Notes: generated by a model not told the origin, from the letters alone. Counted from the first letter of the stretch, positions 8,660 to 17,561 are shown. The stretch: DNA of 64,000 bases from Mucilaginibacter yixingensis (GCF_041080815.1 NZ_CP160205.1:1054001-1118000), one strand, 5' to 3'. Program-made: numbers and translations.

Positions 8660-10089
8660 GCGGGGAAGATAAAAATAAGCTGGATGAGTTGTTCAGGAAA
8701 GGACTGGAAAGTCCCGACCGCGAGCCTGGCTTTGCGGAGGGCGACTGGAACGACCTGAAAGCACTTCTGGACGGCGATAAAAAGCGCCGCGGAGGCGCCA
8801 TTCTGCCCCTATGGCCATATCTGAGCGGTGTGGCTGCATTACTGCTGCTGGCATTGGGCTGGTGGTTTTTTACTACTGGTAAACCTGCTGCCGATAATAA
8901 CAACAATTTGGCCGGAGCCAAGCATCCTGTTGTTAAATCAAATAGTACTGCTAATATTCCGCAGGGTACAGATACTGTGGCTGCTCAAACAAAACCCGGT
9001 AGCGAACAGAACAATAGCGCGCCGCAACAAACTGAGCAGAAGGTATTACCACAGCAGCCAACTGCACCTGTTTTGGCAGGAGCCAGCCATGTACAGCGTC
9101 ATCCACAGCGTGTTGATGCCGTTAATGGCAGCAAATCATCCGTTGGTGGTCAACAAGGTAGTCAACCGGCTAGTGGTAATCAGGCAAACATTCATAACAA
9201 CTTGATGGCCGGTGCTACGCAGCCATCAGTGTCAAATATTAAACAGCAGGCACCTGCCGTGCAATCTTCAGGTACTGATAATAATGTGGTAAGTAATAAT
9301 CCTGCAAATGCTAATCCGGTTAATACTAACCCGGTACAGAGCAATATAATGGCTGGGAACGTTATTGCCGATAACGTTCAGACCACCAATGCCACGCAGG
9401 CCAGTCAGCCTGATAAGCAGCAGGCCAATGTTGCCCAGCAGCCAGAGCAGAAAACAAAGCCGAAAGTTAAAAAGACAGCTGTTAATTCGTTTTTTGCTAA
9501 ACCACAGTTTGCTATCAGCATATTGGGCTCGCCTGATATTAATGGCGTAAAATCATTTAGCCAGAGCCGTGTGGGTACCAATATTGGCATGCTGTTCTCG
9601 GTTAGTTTCGGTAAACTCAGCATCAGCACCGGTGCAGCTTATTCCAAAAAGCCGTATGAAACCAGCGCTGCTGACTACCATGCCGCTTACAAGTTCAAGG
9701 TAGATCCATCAGATATTTATGCTGATTGCCGTGTACTGGATATTCCGTTAAATGTTGATTACCGGTTTTATCGTAAAAACCGTAACTCGTTTAGCGTGGG
9801 CACAGGTTTGTCATCATACATTATGCTGAGCGAGCGTTACACTTATACTTATGATACGCCGTATGCCGGGCCAGCTGGGTATGCTATCACCAACCGTAAT
9901 CAGCATATACTGGGGGTATTAAATCTTAATACCACCTATCAAAGGCAAATTAATTCAAAGTTTAGTGTAGGCGTTCAGCCATACTTAAAAATACCGTTAA
10001 CAAATATCGGCGCAGGCCAGGTGCGGCTCCAGTCGGCAGGGGTGGCCGTAGGCTTTAGCTGGAATATCAGTCCTTCTAAAACACCTTAG
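8656..10089 (+). CDS. Sigma-factor-coupled protein: cytoplasmic N-terminus, TM helix, linker, outer-membrane-type beta-barrel
   Basis: 477 residues. Residues 1-48 are charged and presumably cytoplasmic. One hydrophobic helix spans about 50-73. Residues about 75-270 are a low-complexity N/Q/S/P/A-rich linker. From about 275 to 477 alternating polar and aromatic strands resemble the porin or outer-membrane beta-barrel family. There is no cleavable signal peptide. Together with the 4-nt overlap with the ECF sigma gene, this suggests a trans-envelope regulator that senses an outer-membrane state and holds the sigma factor with its N-terminus. That mechanism is inference; no canonical anti-sigma zinc motif is visible. 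Confidence 0.75.
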   Translation: MSGEDKNKLDELFRKGLESPDREPGFAEGDWNDLKALLDGDKKRRGGAILPLWPYLSGVAALLLLALGWWFFTTGKPAADNNNNLAGAKHPVVKSNSTANIPQGTDTVAAQTKPGSEQNNSAPQQTEQKVLPQQPTAPVLAGASHVQRHPQRVDAVNGSKSSVGGQQGSQPASGNQANIHNNLMAGATQPSVSNIKQQAPAVQSSGTDNNVVSNNPANANPVNTNPVQSNIMAGNVIADNVQTTNATQASQPDKQQANVAQQPEQKTKPKVKKTAVNSFFAKPQFAISILGSPDINGVKSFSQSRVGTNIGMLFSVSFGKLSISTGAAYSKKPYETSAADYHAAYKFKVDPSDIYADCRVLDIPLNVDYRFYRKNRNSFSVGTGLSSYIMLSERYTYTYDTPYAGPAGYAITNRNQHILGVLNLNTTYQRQINSKFSVGVQPYLKIPLTNIGAGQVRLQSAGVAVGFSWNISPSKTP

Positions 10090-10091
10090 CT

Positions 10092-10634
10092 ATGAAATAT
10101 ATCAGTTTGATTTTATTTACCTTGTTTGGGATAAACAAGGTAGACGGCAACCTCTTTGTCTGTAAAAATGCAAGTGTAAGCTTGTATTCTAAAGCCCCGA
10201 TAGAGGATATTGAAGCTACAACCGCCTCTGGTACATCTGTTTACAATGCATCTACCGGTGATGTAGCCTTTAGTGTGCCCATCAAAAGCTTCCGTTTTGA
10301 AAAATCGTTAATGCAGGAGCATTTTAACGATACTTATATGGAAAGCGATAAGTATCCAAACGCCACTTTTAGAGGTAAAATAGCTAGTGTGCCCGATCTG
10401 AGCAAAGACGGCACCTACCCGGTAAAAGCTACCGGCGATTTCACTGTGCACGGCGTTACCCAAAACCGCACCATTGATGGCGCCTTCACGGTTAAAGGCG
10501 GTACGGTATCGCTCAGCTCTGAGTTTATGGTTAAATGTGCCGATCATAAAATTACTATACCCAGAATTGTATTTCACAATATTGCCGAAAGCGTGCGCAT
10601 ACGCGTAACGGCCAACTATGCGGCTAACAAGTAG
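10092..10634 (+). CDS. YceI family protein (periplasmic lipocalin-like)
   Basis: 180 residues, starting 2 nt after the preceding stop. A short hydrophobic N-terminus (about residues 1-18) looks like a weak signal peptide. The rest has the YceI plan: VAFSVPIKSFRFEKSLMQEHF, then the YMESDKYPNATFRG strand pair and TGDFTVHGVTQNRTIDG. YceI proteins are lipocalin-like barrels that bind polyisoprenoid or other amphiphiles in the periplasm. Neighbours are a beta-barrel and a Rieske lipoprotein, all in one direction after the sigma factor, so the set may be one regulon. Confidence 0.9.
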   Translation: MKYISLILFTLFGINKVDGNLFVCKNASVSLYSKAPIEDIEATTASGTSVYNASTGDVAFSVPIKSFRFEKSLMQEHFNDTYMESDKYPNATFRGKIASVPDLSKDGTYPVKATGDFTVHGVTQNRTIDGAFTVKGGTVSLSSEFMVKCADHKITIPRIVFHNIAESVRIRVTANYAANK

Positions 10635-10680
10635 CATTTTATACCAATTACATATCAACTAAACTAAAACAATCAGCATT

Positions 10681-11634
10681 ATGAAAAAGACGGTTATTTT
10701 ATTAGCCTTGGCTGCTTTCGGCTTTAATGCCGGGGCGCAGACCAAGCCCGATACAAAAACCAACGCGGCCGATTCATTAATGAATGCCCTCACCACCACT
10801 AATGATAAAGGCGAAAAAGTATCGGCAGCGTTTGAATCATCGCGCCTCATTCTCTCACAGTCTACAGAGATGGTCAAGAAGCAAAACCTTAACTTTTTGG
10901 TGAGCCACCGATTTGGAGATGTAGGAGGGGCCGATGGTGGCAGTAAGATTTTCTGGGGGTTAGATAACTCAAGCGATATTTTTATTGGGTTTGAGTATGG
11001 TGTGAGCGATAATTTTAATATTGATTTCGGTCGCAACAAGTTTGAGCAATTGCTGGAGCTGGGTTTAAAATGGGCCGTACTGCATCAAACTAAAGACGAT
11101 AGCGCGCCCTTTAATATTACGCTGGCCGGTAAAGCAGGCTTAAAACCCTATGCCGTAACCACCGGCGTTTTTAACGATTACAGCAACCGACTTAATTATT
11201 ATTACGAGGCCATTATTTCGCGCAAGTTTTCGCAGAGCATATCGTTGCAAATCATCCCGTCATACCTGCGCAACAACCTGCCATACCCGCTGGCTAATGG
11301 TAACGAGCAAAATATTTTTGCGCTGGGCGTTGGCGGCTATATTAAAGTTACCAAACGCTCGGGACTGGTGTTTGATTACCAGCACCCATTCTCTAACTAT
11401 CGCAGCAACAGCACCGATCCCCGGTTTTATGATCCCATTGCCGTGGGATGGCAAGTGCAGACCGGCGGCCACGTGTTTACCGTTAACTTCAGCAATTCTA
11501 AAGCCATATCAGAGATCAACTACCTGAGCGACACCGATTCAAGCTGGGGTAAGGGCCAGTTCCGCATTGGTTTTACCATCTCAAGGATGTTTGACCTATC
11601 GGGCCACAAAGAGAAAAAAGAAGGCGGTTATTAA
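10681..11634 (+). CDS. DUF5777 family beta-barrel protein
   Basis: 317 residues with a signal peptide (MKKTVILLALAAFGFNAGAQ, cleavage after about residue 20). The mature part carries repeated aromatic/glycine beta strands, with NFLVSHRFGDVGG and FWGLDNSSDIFIGFEYG early on. This matches the DUF5777 outer-membrane barrels that in Bacteroidota sit beside YceI and Rieske genes. It is probably an outer-membrane protein of unknown substrate. It starts 46 nt after yceI and 30 nt precede the Rieske gene. Confidence 0.8.
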   Translation: MKKTVILLALAAFGFNAGAQTKPDTKTNAADSLMNALTTTNDKGEKVSAAFESSRLILSQSTEMVKKQNLNFLVSHRFGDVGGADGGSKIFWGLDNSSDIFIGFEYGVSDNFNIDFGRNKFEQLLELGLKWAVLHQTKDDSAPFNITLAGKAGLKPYAVTTGVFNDYSNRLNYYYEAIISRKFSQSISLQIIPSYLRNNLPYPLANGNEQNIFALGVGGYIKVTKRSGLVFDYQHPFSNYRSNSTDPRFYDPIAVGWQVQTGGHVFTVNFSNSKAISEINYLSDTDSSWGKGQFRIGFTISRMFDLSGHKEKKEGGY

Positions 11635-11664
11635 AAAATCAGATCACACTAAAACATTAATACT

Positions 11665-12108
11665 ATGGAAAGAGATGAATTTTTAAGAAAGCTGGGTATA
11701 GGCGTACTGGCGGTGTGTGCCGGTTGCGGCATTGCCAGTTGCGGTAGCAAGGTAGATGTAGATCACCTTGATCAAACCAGTGCCGTACCTGCTCCAGGCA
11801 GTGGCAACTTGTTTTCTATCGACCTGAATAATAATATCCCAAACATTGGCGATTCTATCAAGTCAAGCGGTGTTATCCTGGTACGTATTGCGGCAGGCAA
11901 TATAGCCGCATCATTTACTGCGGTACAGTTGTCTTGTACCCATCAGGGCTCGTCTATCAACTATAATACTACCCAGGGTATTTTTATTTGTCCTAACCAC
12001 GGCAGCGAGTTCAGCAAAACGGGGGCCCTGTTGCTTGGTCCGGCAGCTTTGCCTTTGCATCAGTATAGCGTTGTCATTAGTGGCAATACGCTAACAGTAG
12101 TAGCCTAA
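11665..12108 (+). CDS. Rieske [2Fe-2S] domain lipoprotein
   Basis: 147 residues. Both Rieske boxes are intact: CTHQG with Cys91 and His93, and CPNHGS with Cys109 and His112. These four residues ligate one [2Fe-2S] cluster. The N-terminus has a hydrophobic stretch followed by cysteines (GIASCGS), consistent with a lipoprotein anchor, so the cluster would face the periplasm. It is too short for an oxygenase and lacks cytochrome bc1 context; an electron-transfer or nitrite reductase-small-subunit-like role is possible. It is the last gene before a terminator and shares direction with YceI and DUF5777. Confidence 0.88.
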   Translation: MERDEFLRKLGIGVLAVCAGCGIASCGSKVDVDHLDQTSAVPAPGSGNLFSIDLNNNIPNIGDSIKSSGVILVRIAAGNIAASFTAVQLSCTHQGSSINYNTTQGIFICPNHGSEFSKTGALLLGPAALPLHQYSVVISGNTLTVVA

Positions 12109-12158
12109 TAGTTTCTATATAATAGTTCCTTTAGGGTTAGTTTAGTTTCTCAGTATGT

Positions 12159-12191
12159 AAACTCCGGGTGCGCAATGCTTCCGGAGTTTTT
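12159..12191 (+). terminator. Rho-independent terminator after the Rieske gene
   Basis: The stem AAACTCCGG (12159-12167) pairs with CCGGAGTTT (12181-12189) and is followed by a T-rich run (TTGTTTTT). It lies 50 nt past the Rieske stop and closes the plus-strand sigma/YceI/Rieske gene run. Confidence 0.85.
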
Positions 12192-12211
12192 GTTTTTAAG
12201 GATGTGCTGCA

Positions 12212-13702
12212 TTACCAGCTATCTGTTCTGAAGGGTTCTGCCGGCAAACCTGCGTCGTTTTGCAGATTGGTAATGGCCGCATTGGTAAATGCGTAACGGA
12301 TTGATTTTACTGCTGATGTGAGTGATGCCGGTATGGTAATTCTTACGGTGCTCCCAATAATCTGTGCATCGGCTTTAATTAAATTATGGTCGTCGCCCGC
12401 CACAAAGAAAAGCTGATTGAGTTGCGCATTGCCAATAGTATTGAGTCCATTAGCCGTTCCGTCAGCAAAACTAATGGTGATGGCATTGCCGCTGATACTA
12501 TAACCTGCAAACTGCGGTCCGTAGCATTGTACCGGCAGGTTGTAGGTTTTACGCAGGGCCAGCAGGGCCAATCGTTCGCCCACCGGTTTTTTGTCTCGGG
12601 GGTGATGATTGGCGGCTTCGCCCACATCCATGGTAATGGCCATGCCCGTGTTTTTTACCGTCAGCGCGCGCGATTGCCCTTCGCGAAAGTAAGCCAGCCA
12701 GTTATTTTCGGGGTTGCCGCCCGGTGGGTTGGTGTTGTTATAATCTTCTGCAAAGGGGGTGAGCTGCACCAGGTAAAACGGCAGATCGCCCTGGCTAAAT
12801 TGCTTGCGCCAGCTGCTGATAAGGGCAGCGTTAAGCGCAGTGTAATCTGACGGTGGGTCATGCTGATTATTCTCGCCCTGGTACCACAAAAAGCCTTTGA
12901 TGTTGAGGTTGATGAGCGGGTTGATCATGCCGTTGTACAGTTTGCTGCCGCTGGAGTAAGGCTGTAGTTGTGTGGTGCTGAAAGCCTCTTTATTCATCCA
13001 TTCCTGGCAATAGGAACCGTTAACGGCCGATATAACAATACCGATAGGAACATTAAGCGTAGTATGTATTTTGCGGGCAAAGTAATAGGCAACCGCACTA
13101 AGCTCCCCCGCGTTTTGCGGCGAGCAGGCTTTCCAGGTAGCGGCGGCATCTAACATTGCCGCCGGCTTATCGGCATAATATTGTGGAACCGTTAATGTGC
13201 GGATGGCCGGATAATTGGCTGCCGCTATCTCATTCTGATAGTCTAAAACACCGGTAAAGGGAGCTATGGCGGCAACAGGCATGGCCATGTTTGATTGGCC
13301 CGAGCACAGCCACACATCGCCTATCAGGATGTTGTTGAGTACCACGTCTGTTTGTCCGGCACTTTTGCAGGTGATGGTTTGCGGGGTGCTGTTTGCCGCG
13401 CTGGCAGGTAAAGATAGTTGCCAGTTGCCGTTGGCATCACTTGTGGTAGTAACCGGGGTATTGCTCCAGCTAACAGTAACAGCCACTGTTGCGCCGGGGG
13501 TAACAGTGCCCCATATTTTACATTGCACATCGCGCTGCAGTACCATGTTGTTTTGCAGAACACTAGCAACAGCAAGTGTTTTAGGAAGTTGCTGAGGATT
13601 ATCGTTTGAGCCGTCGGGATCTGTCCCGGATTTATGGCAACTTCCCAAAACGCCTGCAATCAATATTAGAAACAGGAGATAGGTTTTAAATGATCTGAGC
13701 AC
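12212..13702 (-). CDS. Sialate O-acetylesterase-like lipoprotein (SGNH hydrolase)
   Basis: 496 residues. A lipoprotein signal (LIAGVLGSC) anchors it, followed by a beta-sandwich jelly-roll (about 40-120). Then comes the esterase domain with WLCSGQSNMAM, whose Ser is the nucleophile, and a late EAANHHPRDKKPVGERLA block, whose His is the likely catalytic base. The family removes O-acetyl groups from sialic acids or, in many Bacteroidota, from plant polysaccharides such as xylan and pectin. It acts outside the cell or in the periplasm. No polysaccharide-utilisation partners lie next to it, so the substrate is open. A terminator-like hairpin lies about 50 nt upstream of its start. Confidence 0.88.
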   Translation of the reverse strand: MLRSFKTYLLFLILIAGVLGSCHKSGTDPDGSNDNPQQLPKTLAVASVLQNNMVLQRDVQCKIWGTVTPGATVAVTVSWSNTPVTTTSDANGNWQLSLPASAANSTPQTITCKSAGQTDVVLNNILIGDVWLCSGQSNMAMPVAAIAPFTGVLDYQNEIAAANYPAIRTLTVPQYYADKPAAMLDAAATWKACSPQNAGELSAVAYYFARKIHTTLNVPIGIVISAVNGSYCQEWMNKEAFSTTQLQPYSSGSKLYNGMINPLINLNIKGFLWYQGENNQHDPPSDYTALNAALISSWRKQFSQGDLPFYLVQLTPFAEDYNNTNPPGGNPENNWLAYFREGQSRALTVKNTGMAITMDVGEAANHHPRDKKPVGERLALLALRKTYNLPVQCYGPQFAGYSISGNAITISFADGTANGLNTIGNAQLNQLFFVAGDDHNLIKADAQIIGSTVRITIPASLTSAVKSIRYAFTNAAITNLQNDAGLPAEPFRTDSW

Positions 13703-13749
13703 GCTGATAAGGCATTAATTGCTATACAAGTATAATTAGAATTGCTATA

Positions 13750-13831
13750 AAAAAGTAAGGCTTCCGTTGAGAGCGGAAGCCTTTACTAAACCAATTATAA
13801 ACCTTATGTGTGAGAGACGAATTAATATTAT
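13750..13831 (-). ncRNA. Candidate small RNA or attenuator leader upstream of the esterase gene
   Basis: On the minus strand a strong promoter match (13836-13867) would start transcription near 13831. About 48 nt further is a perfect 10-bp hairpin (13757-13783) followed by a run of T. No start codon with a useful ORF lies between. The unit is either an approximately 80-nt small RNA or a leader whose terminator attenuates the esterase gene starting at 13702. Promoter and terminator are read directly; the RNA itself is inferred. Confidence 0.5.
13757..13783 (-). terminator. Rho-independent terminator or attenuator
   Basis: AAGGCTTCCG (13757-13766) and CGGAAGCCTT (13774-13783) form a perfect 10-bp stem with a 7-nt loop. 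On the minus strand the stem is followed by ACTTTTTT. It would end transcripts from the 13955-14368 gene or from the small promoter at 13836-13867. Confidence 0.8.
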
Positions 13832-13835
13832 GGTA

Positions 13836-13867
13836 CAAATATATGTACTCCGTACAGTTATAGCAAA
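13836..13867 (-). promoter_or_regulatory. Bacteroidota-type promoter TTTG-N20-TATATTTG
   Basis: Read on the minus strand, TTTG at 13867-13864 and TATATTTG at 13843-13836 are separated by 20 nt. This matches the -33/-7 consensus TTTG-N19-21-TAnnTTTG. It points toward the hairpin at 13757-13783 and the esterase gene. Confidence 0.65.
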
Positions 13868-13954
13868 TATTTTATAAATTTTAACACTTTTTTAACAATT
13901 GAACAAGAAAATGGTCCATTGTATGCATTTTTAATATTATCAATTTCAAATTTG

Positions 13955-14368
13955 CTAAGATACCTGCATCCGGTTAAAGCCCGGGGTAATTAAGCTGATT
14001 AAATTTTCAACCTCGTTTTGCAATCCGGCAAGGCCTTCTTTGTAATAATGTTCAAGGCTGCTGTCAATTGCTTTTAGCCTGCGGCGCAAACTTGGCCTAT
14101 AACAAAGTAGTATTGATTTTAACGTATTGCTTTTGTGTAACTGCTGTGGCGGCGCATTGTGCAGTAACTCTTCTACCAGGTTCTCTTCCAGCTCAAGACG
14201 TTTCCTGTTGAGCAGGGTAAGAGCAAAGGCGTTACTTTCACTATAGGCAAAGGTTGCCAGTCGTTTAATTTGCTGTAAAAGCTGCTGCAAGCTTGTTAAC
14301 AGCTGGTTTGGGTCATGCTGTTTTTCCATTATAAAAGGTGATGTAGATTGTACAGAATTTAAACGCAT
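13955..14368 (-). CDS. Hypothetical helical protein
   Basis: 137 residues, not recognised. It is predicted mostly helical, leucine- and glutamine-rich early on (LLTSLQQLLQQIKRLATFAY) and basic in the middle (LLCYRPSLRRRLKAID), with no signal peptide or membrane segment. An alternative start at 14329 would drop 13 residues and begins MEKQHDPNQ. It stands alone, with 250-nt gaps on both sides, and could be a small DNA- or protein-binding factor, but nothing visible establishes that. The AT-rich surroundings and lack of partners make it a lineage-specific gene candidate. Confidence 0.55.
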   Translation of the reverse strand: MRLNSVQSTSPFIMEKQHDPNQLLTSLQQLLQQIKRLATFAYSESNAFALTLLNRKRLELEENLVEELLHNAPPQQLHKSNTLKSILLCYRPSLRRRLKAIDSSLEHYYKEGLAGLQNEVENLISLITPGFNRMQVS

Positions 14369-14600
14369 GGCACTGGCTTATATTATTGACAACATCACTC
14401 ATTTAACCATTAAAATGTTAATAAGGTTTTAACCAATGCTATATTTATTTATGAATAGTTAATAAAAGGTTGTTTTTAGGCCATTTTGCGGGTTTGCTAG
14501 ATTTTTGAAAGTGAAATTTAAATGAAATTTCTGCAAAAAAGTTACAACAATCACGCATCTCAGAGTGTATATTTGTATATAGACCCAAAGCTAAACTAAC

Positions 14601-14813
14601 ATGATACTTACCTACCACGAAGCGATTGAATTGATGAGTTATTTGCCGGTGGCGTTGCCTGCAGCAGGCAGAGTAATACCCAAACAAAATATTGATCAGT
14701 CTGAAATGGGCCACCTGCATCAATCGATATCAGACCTGGAATCACTTGCACAGGGCGATGATATTGGCTTTGATGCATCACATATGGAACAGCCGCTGCG
14801 CCGTACCGCCTAA
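14601..14813 (+). CDS. Small hypothetical protein
   Basis: 70 residues, unrecognised and acidic (SISDLESLAQGDDIGFD), with no membrane segment. A TATATTTG element, the -7 half of the phylum promoter, lies at 14568-14575, giving a short leader, but a matching TTTG 19-21 nt upstream is not seen. The stop lies 9 nt from the end of the convergent DUF5686 gene. An overlapping minus-strand frame (14445-14723) is less convincing, being rich in Cys, His and Arg. Treat it as a probable but unproven gene. Confidence 0.45.
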   Translation: MILTYHEAIELMSYLPVALPAAGRVIPKQNIDQSEMGHLHQSISDLESLAQGDDIGFDASHMEQPLRRTA

Positions 14814-14822
14814 CTGACATCA

Positions 14823-17240
14823 TCAGAAATTATAAATAACACGTATGCCATGTTCTTTTTGGGTGAACCGCCCGAAAGCCATGCCATAATCTATCCTGAA
14901 AACACGCTGTTTAATACCCACATACCACTCTTTGTAAGGGGGCAGCGTGCCTTGAGTTAAGTAAGAACCACCTGCAATTTCTTGCAGGTGCAGCCTGTTG
15001 AGTAACGGAATCTGACTCAGCAACAGTCCCGCAAAATTGTGTTCAATATGCGCCTCAAAGTACGATTTGAAAGTACTATAGGTGTAGAAGTTGAGGAAGT
15101 GGAACGAGCCCAGGGTTGCGTCATACAGAAAAGCCTGGCCGCCGCGAAACTGGGCGTAGTCCGGGAAGTAAAGCAATTTGTTGTTAAAAAAGGTTCCTGC
15201 CGAAAGCGAATAGGCCATGTTGCCCAGCGTGCCCAGATTCACCCTGTCTTGAAAAACCTCTATCGAACCGAAAGAGTAATTTACATCAGACCCAAACTTA
15301 TGAATACCCTTGCGGAAGTTAATCCGGATACGCGGGAACGGATTGGGCTGAATAAATTTACCGGCAGGCGTGATCTTATACTCCTGTCTGAAGGTAAACG
15401 TAGCCGATCCCTGAAAACTCAACGACCGGTATTCTGGAAACAATGGCGAGTCTGAACCTGGATCGAGCGGGTTGTTAGAGGTGAGGTAAATGCTATCGCG
15501 ATTAAAAGTATGATAAGAAGTGTTGCTAAGCGACCGCCGGCTGGCGTACTCCATTTGTCCGTTCAATAACACACCGTTGGCCACCTCGCCGGTAATACCC
15601 AGCATAATAAATTTAGATTGGTATAGCTTTAAGTAGTTATTACCCAAAATCAGCGTGTTCAGTGAGTTGAAGAACGGGGTGATGGTACCTGAGTTGTTCA
15701 AGTCGAGGAAATCAGACCCGACGCCACCGTAGATGGTAGATTGTTTAAACGGATTGTACCGGTAATTAAAGTAGGCGTTAACATTCAATATCTTATCAGA
15801 AAAACCGTAGTGCATATCGGGCGAGATATACAAACTGCGTTGCTGATCAAATATCTTGTTAAAACGCGGGTTCAGATCTATACCCCAGCCCTCAACCGTA
15901 TTGTAATAAACAAAGCTGCGTGGCGAGGGGATGTTTAGCTGCCAGTTGCGCGCGTAGTTGTGCAGCGTATAACCATTAAAGCCATAGGGGATAAGCTTAA
16001 AGCGGTTATTGGTGTTTTGTAATGAGTCTGTTGGGGTTTTATCTTTCTGGTGGCGTTCGGCAAGTTTATTCCATCCGTAGTAAACCTTTTCATCGTCTGT
16101 AAGCGGTAGAGGGCGTACCTGGTCCATCAGTTGCTGGTTTTGATAAACCTGGGTATTGCTATGGTAAACCTCGCCGGTAAACAAGGCATATTTCAGTTCG
16201 GCGGTATCGGCATGTACATCGGTATAGGTTTGCAGGTAATAGCCACCGTTATGATAGCCCAGCAAACCACCTTTATATTGAAGAACAGTTTTTTGCGGCG
16301 CCCAGCCGGTTGAGTCTACCGGTACATATTGCTGTTGGATTTTTACTTCGGTAATAAAGTCAATGCGTGCGCGCTTGCCAAGTGTCAGATCGGCAGCGTA
16401 GAGGCGCCAGCCGTTTTCGTTGATATAAATATAGCCCGTAAAAGTGTATTGGCTGCGATGCCGTGGTTTAACGTAGATGACGCTTATGGTATCTTTTCCA
16501 TCGGCATAGCGGGCAGTTGTATAGAAACGATAGTAGTTAAATGCGCTTTGGGAGAGGGGCGAAACAAAGCCATGATCGCACAGTCCATCCCAATGGATAA
16601 AGGGGCGATAAAAATCGACATGAAAATCGGGCGCGCTGTTAAAGTTAAACAGGTTCTCATTTACTGTGGTACGTACCGATGCTACATACTCGCGAATTTT
16701 ATCGGGTGCCCGAAAGCGAATGCCCGATACCGATTCATTGAGACTGATGATGCCTTGCCGGTTCTCGCTCAGGTGCAGGTTGGTGGCAATCTCCCGCCTC
16801 ATAAACATGCGCGGCGCTTTGGTGAGCACCTGCGTGCCTTTGCTGTATAAGGTGCCCAGGTACACGGTGGTATCATGCGTATAGATGCCTTTCTGGTCTA
16901 TGGCATGGTGCATTATATCATCGGCATTACAATAATCAGGGGTGTTGATGATGGGAAACATCACAATATTGCAGATGGTATCACCCGCCTGGATCTCGGT
17001 TTTAAAGGGCAAATAGCCCACTTGCCTGAAAGTGAGGATGTGTTTGCCCGGCGGAACGCTCAGTTTAAAATTGCCTTCCTCGTTACTGGCCGTGCCATCA
17101 TTGGTTTGTGCAGACCATACCGAAACAAAGGGCAAAGGCTTCCCGTTCTGGTCAATTACTGTTCCTTTTACATCGGTGTTTTGCGCCAGTGCTAGTTCGC
17201 CAATACAGCATAAAATTAAGATCAGGCATATAAGGCGCAT
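14823..17240 (-). CDS. DUF5686 outer-membrane protein with carboxypeptidase-regulatory-like domain
   Basis: 805 residues. Residues 1-19 are a signal peptide. About 23-105 form the CarboxypepD_reg-like beta-sandwich (DVKGTVIDQNGKPLPFVSVW, then the DGTASNEEGNF turn) that precedes many Bacteroidota outer-membrane proteins. The remainder is DUF5686, with many amphipathic aromatic strands and a C-terminal RVIYNF ending in Phe, as in outer-membrane barrels. The plug motif of TonB receptors is missing, so it is not a SusC-type transporter. Function is unknown; an outer-membrane structural or receptor role is likely. No operon partner is adjacent. Confidence 0.82.
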   Translation of the reverse strand: MRLICLILILCCIGELALAQNTDVKGTVIDQNGKPLPFVSVWSAQTNDGTASNEEGNFKLSVPPGKHILTFRQVGYLPFKTEIQAGDTICNIVMFPIINTPDYCNADDIMHHAIDQKGIYTHDTTVYLGTLYSKGTQVLTKAPRMFMRREIATNLHLSENRQGIISLNESVSGIRFRAPDKIREYVASVRTTVNENLFNFNSAPDFHVDFYRPFIHWDGLCDHGFVSPLSQSAFNYYRFYTTARYADGKDTISVIYVKPRHRSQYTFTGYIYINENGWRLYAADLTLGKRARIDFITEVKIQQQYVPVDSTGWAPQKTVLQYKGGLLGYHNGGYYLQTYTDVHADTAELKYALFTGEVYHSNTQVYQNQQLMDQVRPLPLTDDEKVYYGWNKLAERHQKDKTPTDSLQNTNNRFKLIPYGFNGYTLHNYARNWQLNIPSPRSFVYYNTVEGWGIDLNPRFNKIFDQQRSLYISPDMHYGFSDKILNVNAYFNYRYNPFKQSTIYGGVGSDFLDLNNSGTITPFFNSLNTLILGNNYLKLYQSKFIMLGITGEVANGVLLNGQMEYASRRSLSNTSYHTFNRDSIYLTSNNPLDPGSDSPLFPEYRSLSFQGSATFTFRQEYKITPAGKFIQPNPFPRIRINFRKGIHKFGSDVNYSFGSIEVFQDRVNLGTLGNMAYSLSAGTFFNNKLLYFPDYAQFRGGQAFLYDATLGSFHFLNFYTYSTFKSYFEAHIEHNFAGLLLSQIPLLNRLHLQEIAGGSYLTQGTLPPYKEWYVGIKQRVFRIDYGMAFGRFTQKEHGIRVIYNF

Positions 17241-17376
17241 ACAGCAATAGTTAACAGAAGCGGCTAAGTTTAGTTTGATACGGCTGCTTTATGTAAGTAT
17301 ACGTTGTTGGCGTTAAAAATGTATCGTATATGGCAAAATAAAACGTTGTTTTTGGCCGGTTTTTAACATCAATGTT

Positions 17377-17517
17377 GTCATCCCGAACGAATATGCGTCG
17401 GGCTTGTGTGATGGAGTGAGGAGGGATCTTATACGAAAGATTAGCGCTTGGGAATATCGGGCTTGCTTAAAGGTGTGTTTTAGGCCGAAGCGCGCCCTTC
17501 GACAAGCTCAGGATGAC
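17377..17517. repeat. GTCATCC...GGATGAC dispersed palindromic repeat
   Basis: It begins GTCATCCCGAACGA and ends GCTCAGGATGAC, so the outer 7 bp are complementary. It contains CCCTTCGACAAGCTCAGGAT, a phrase typical of short dispersed repeats in this phylum. It is related in outer bases to the copies at 18235, 33204, 35712, 36888, 37574 and 50999. Confidence 0.7.
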
Positions 17518-17561
17518 GCCCTTTTTTTGTGTCGTTATTTAGTCGTTTATACACTAAACAA

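Noticed and set aside
14445..14723. 92-codon minus-strand frame opposite the small plus-strand gene
   Set aside because: It is rich in Cys, His and Arg, lacks a promoter-like element, and overlaps a better frame.
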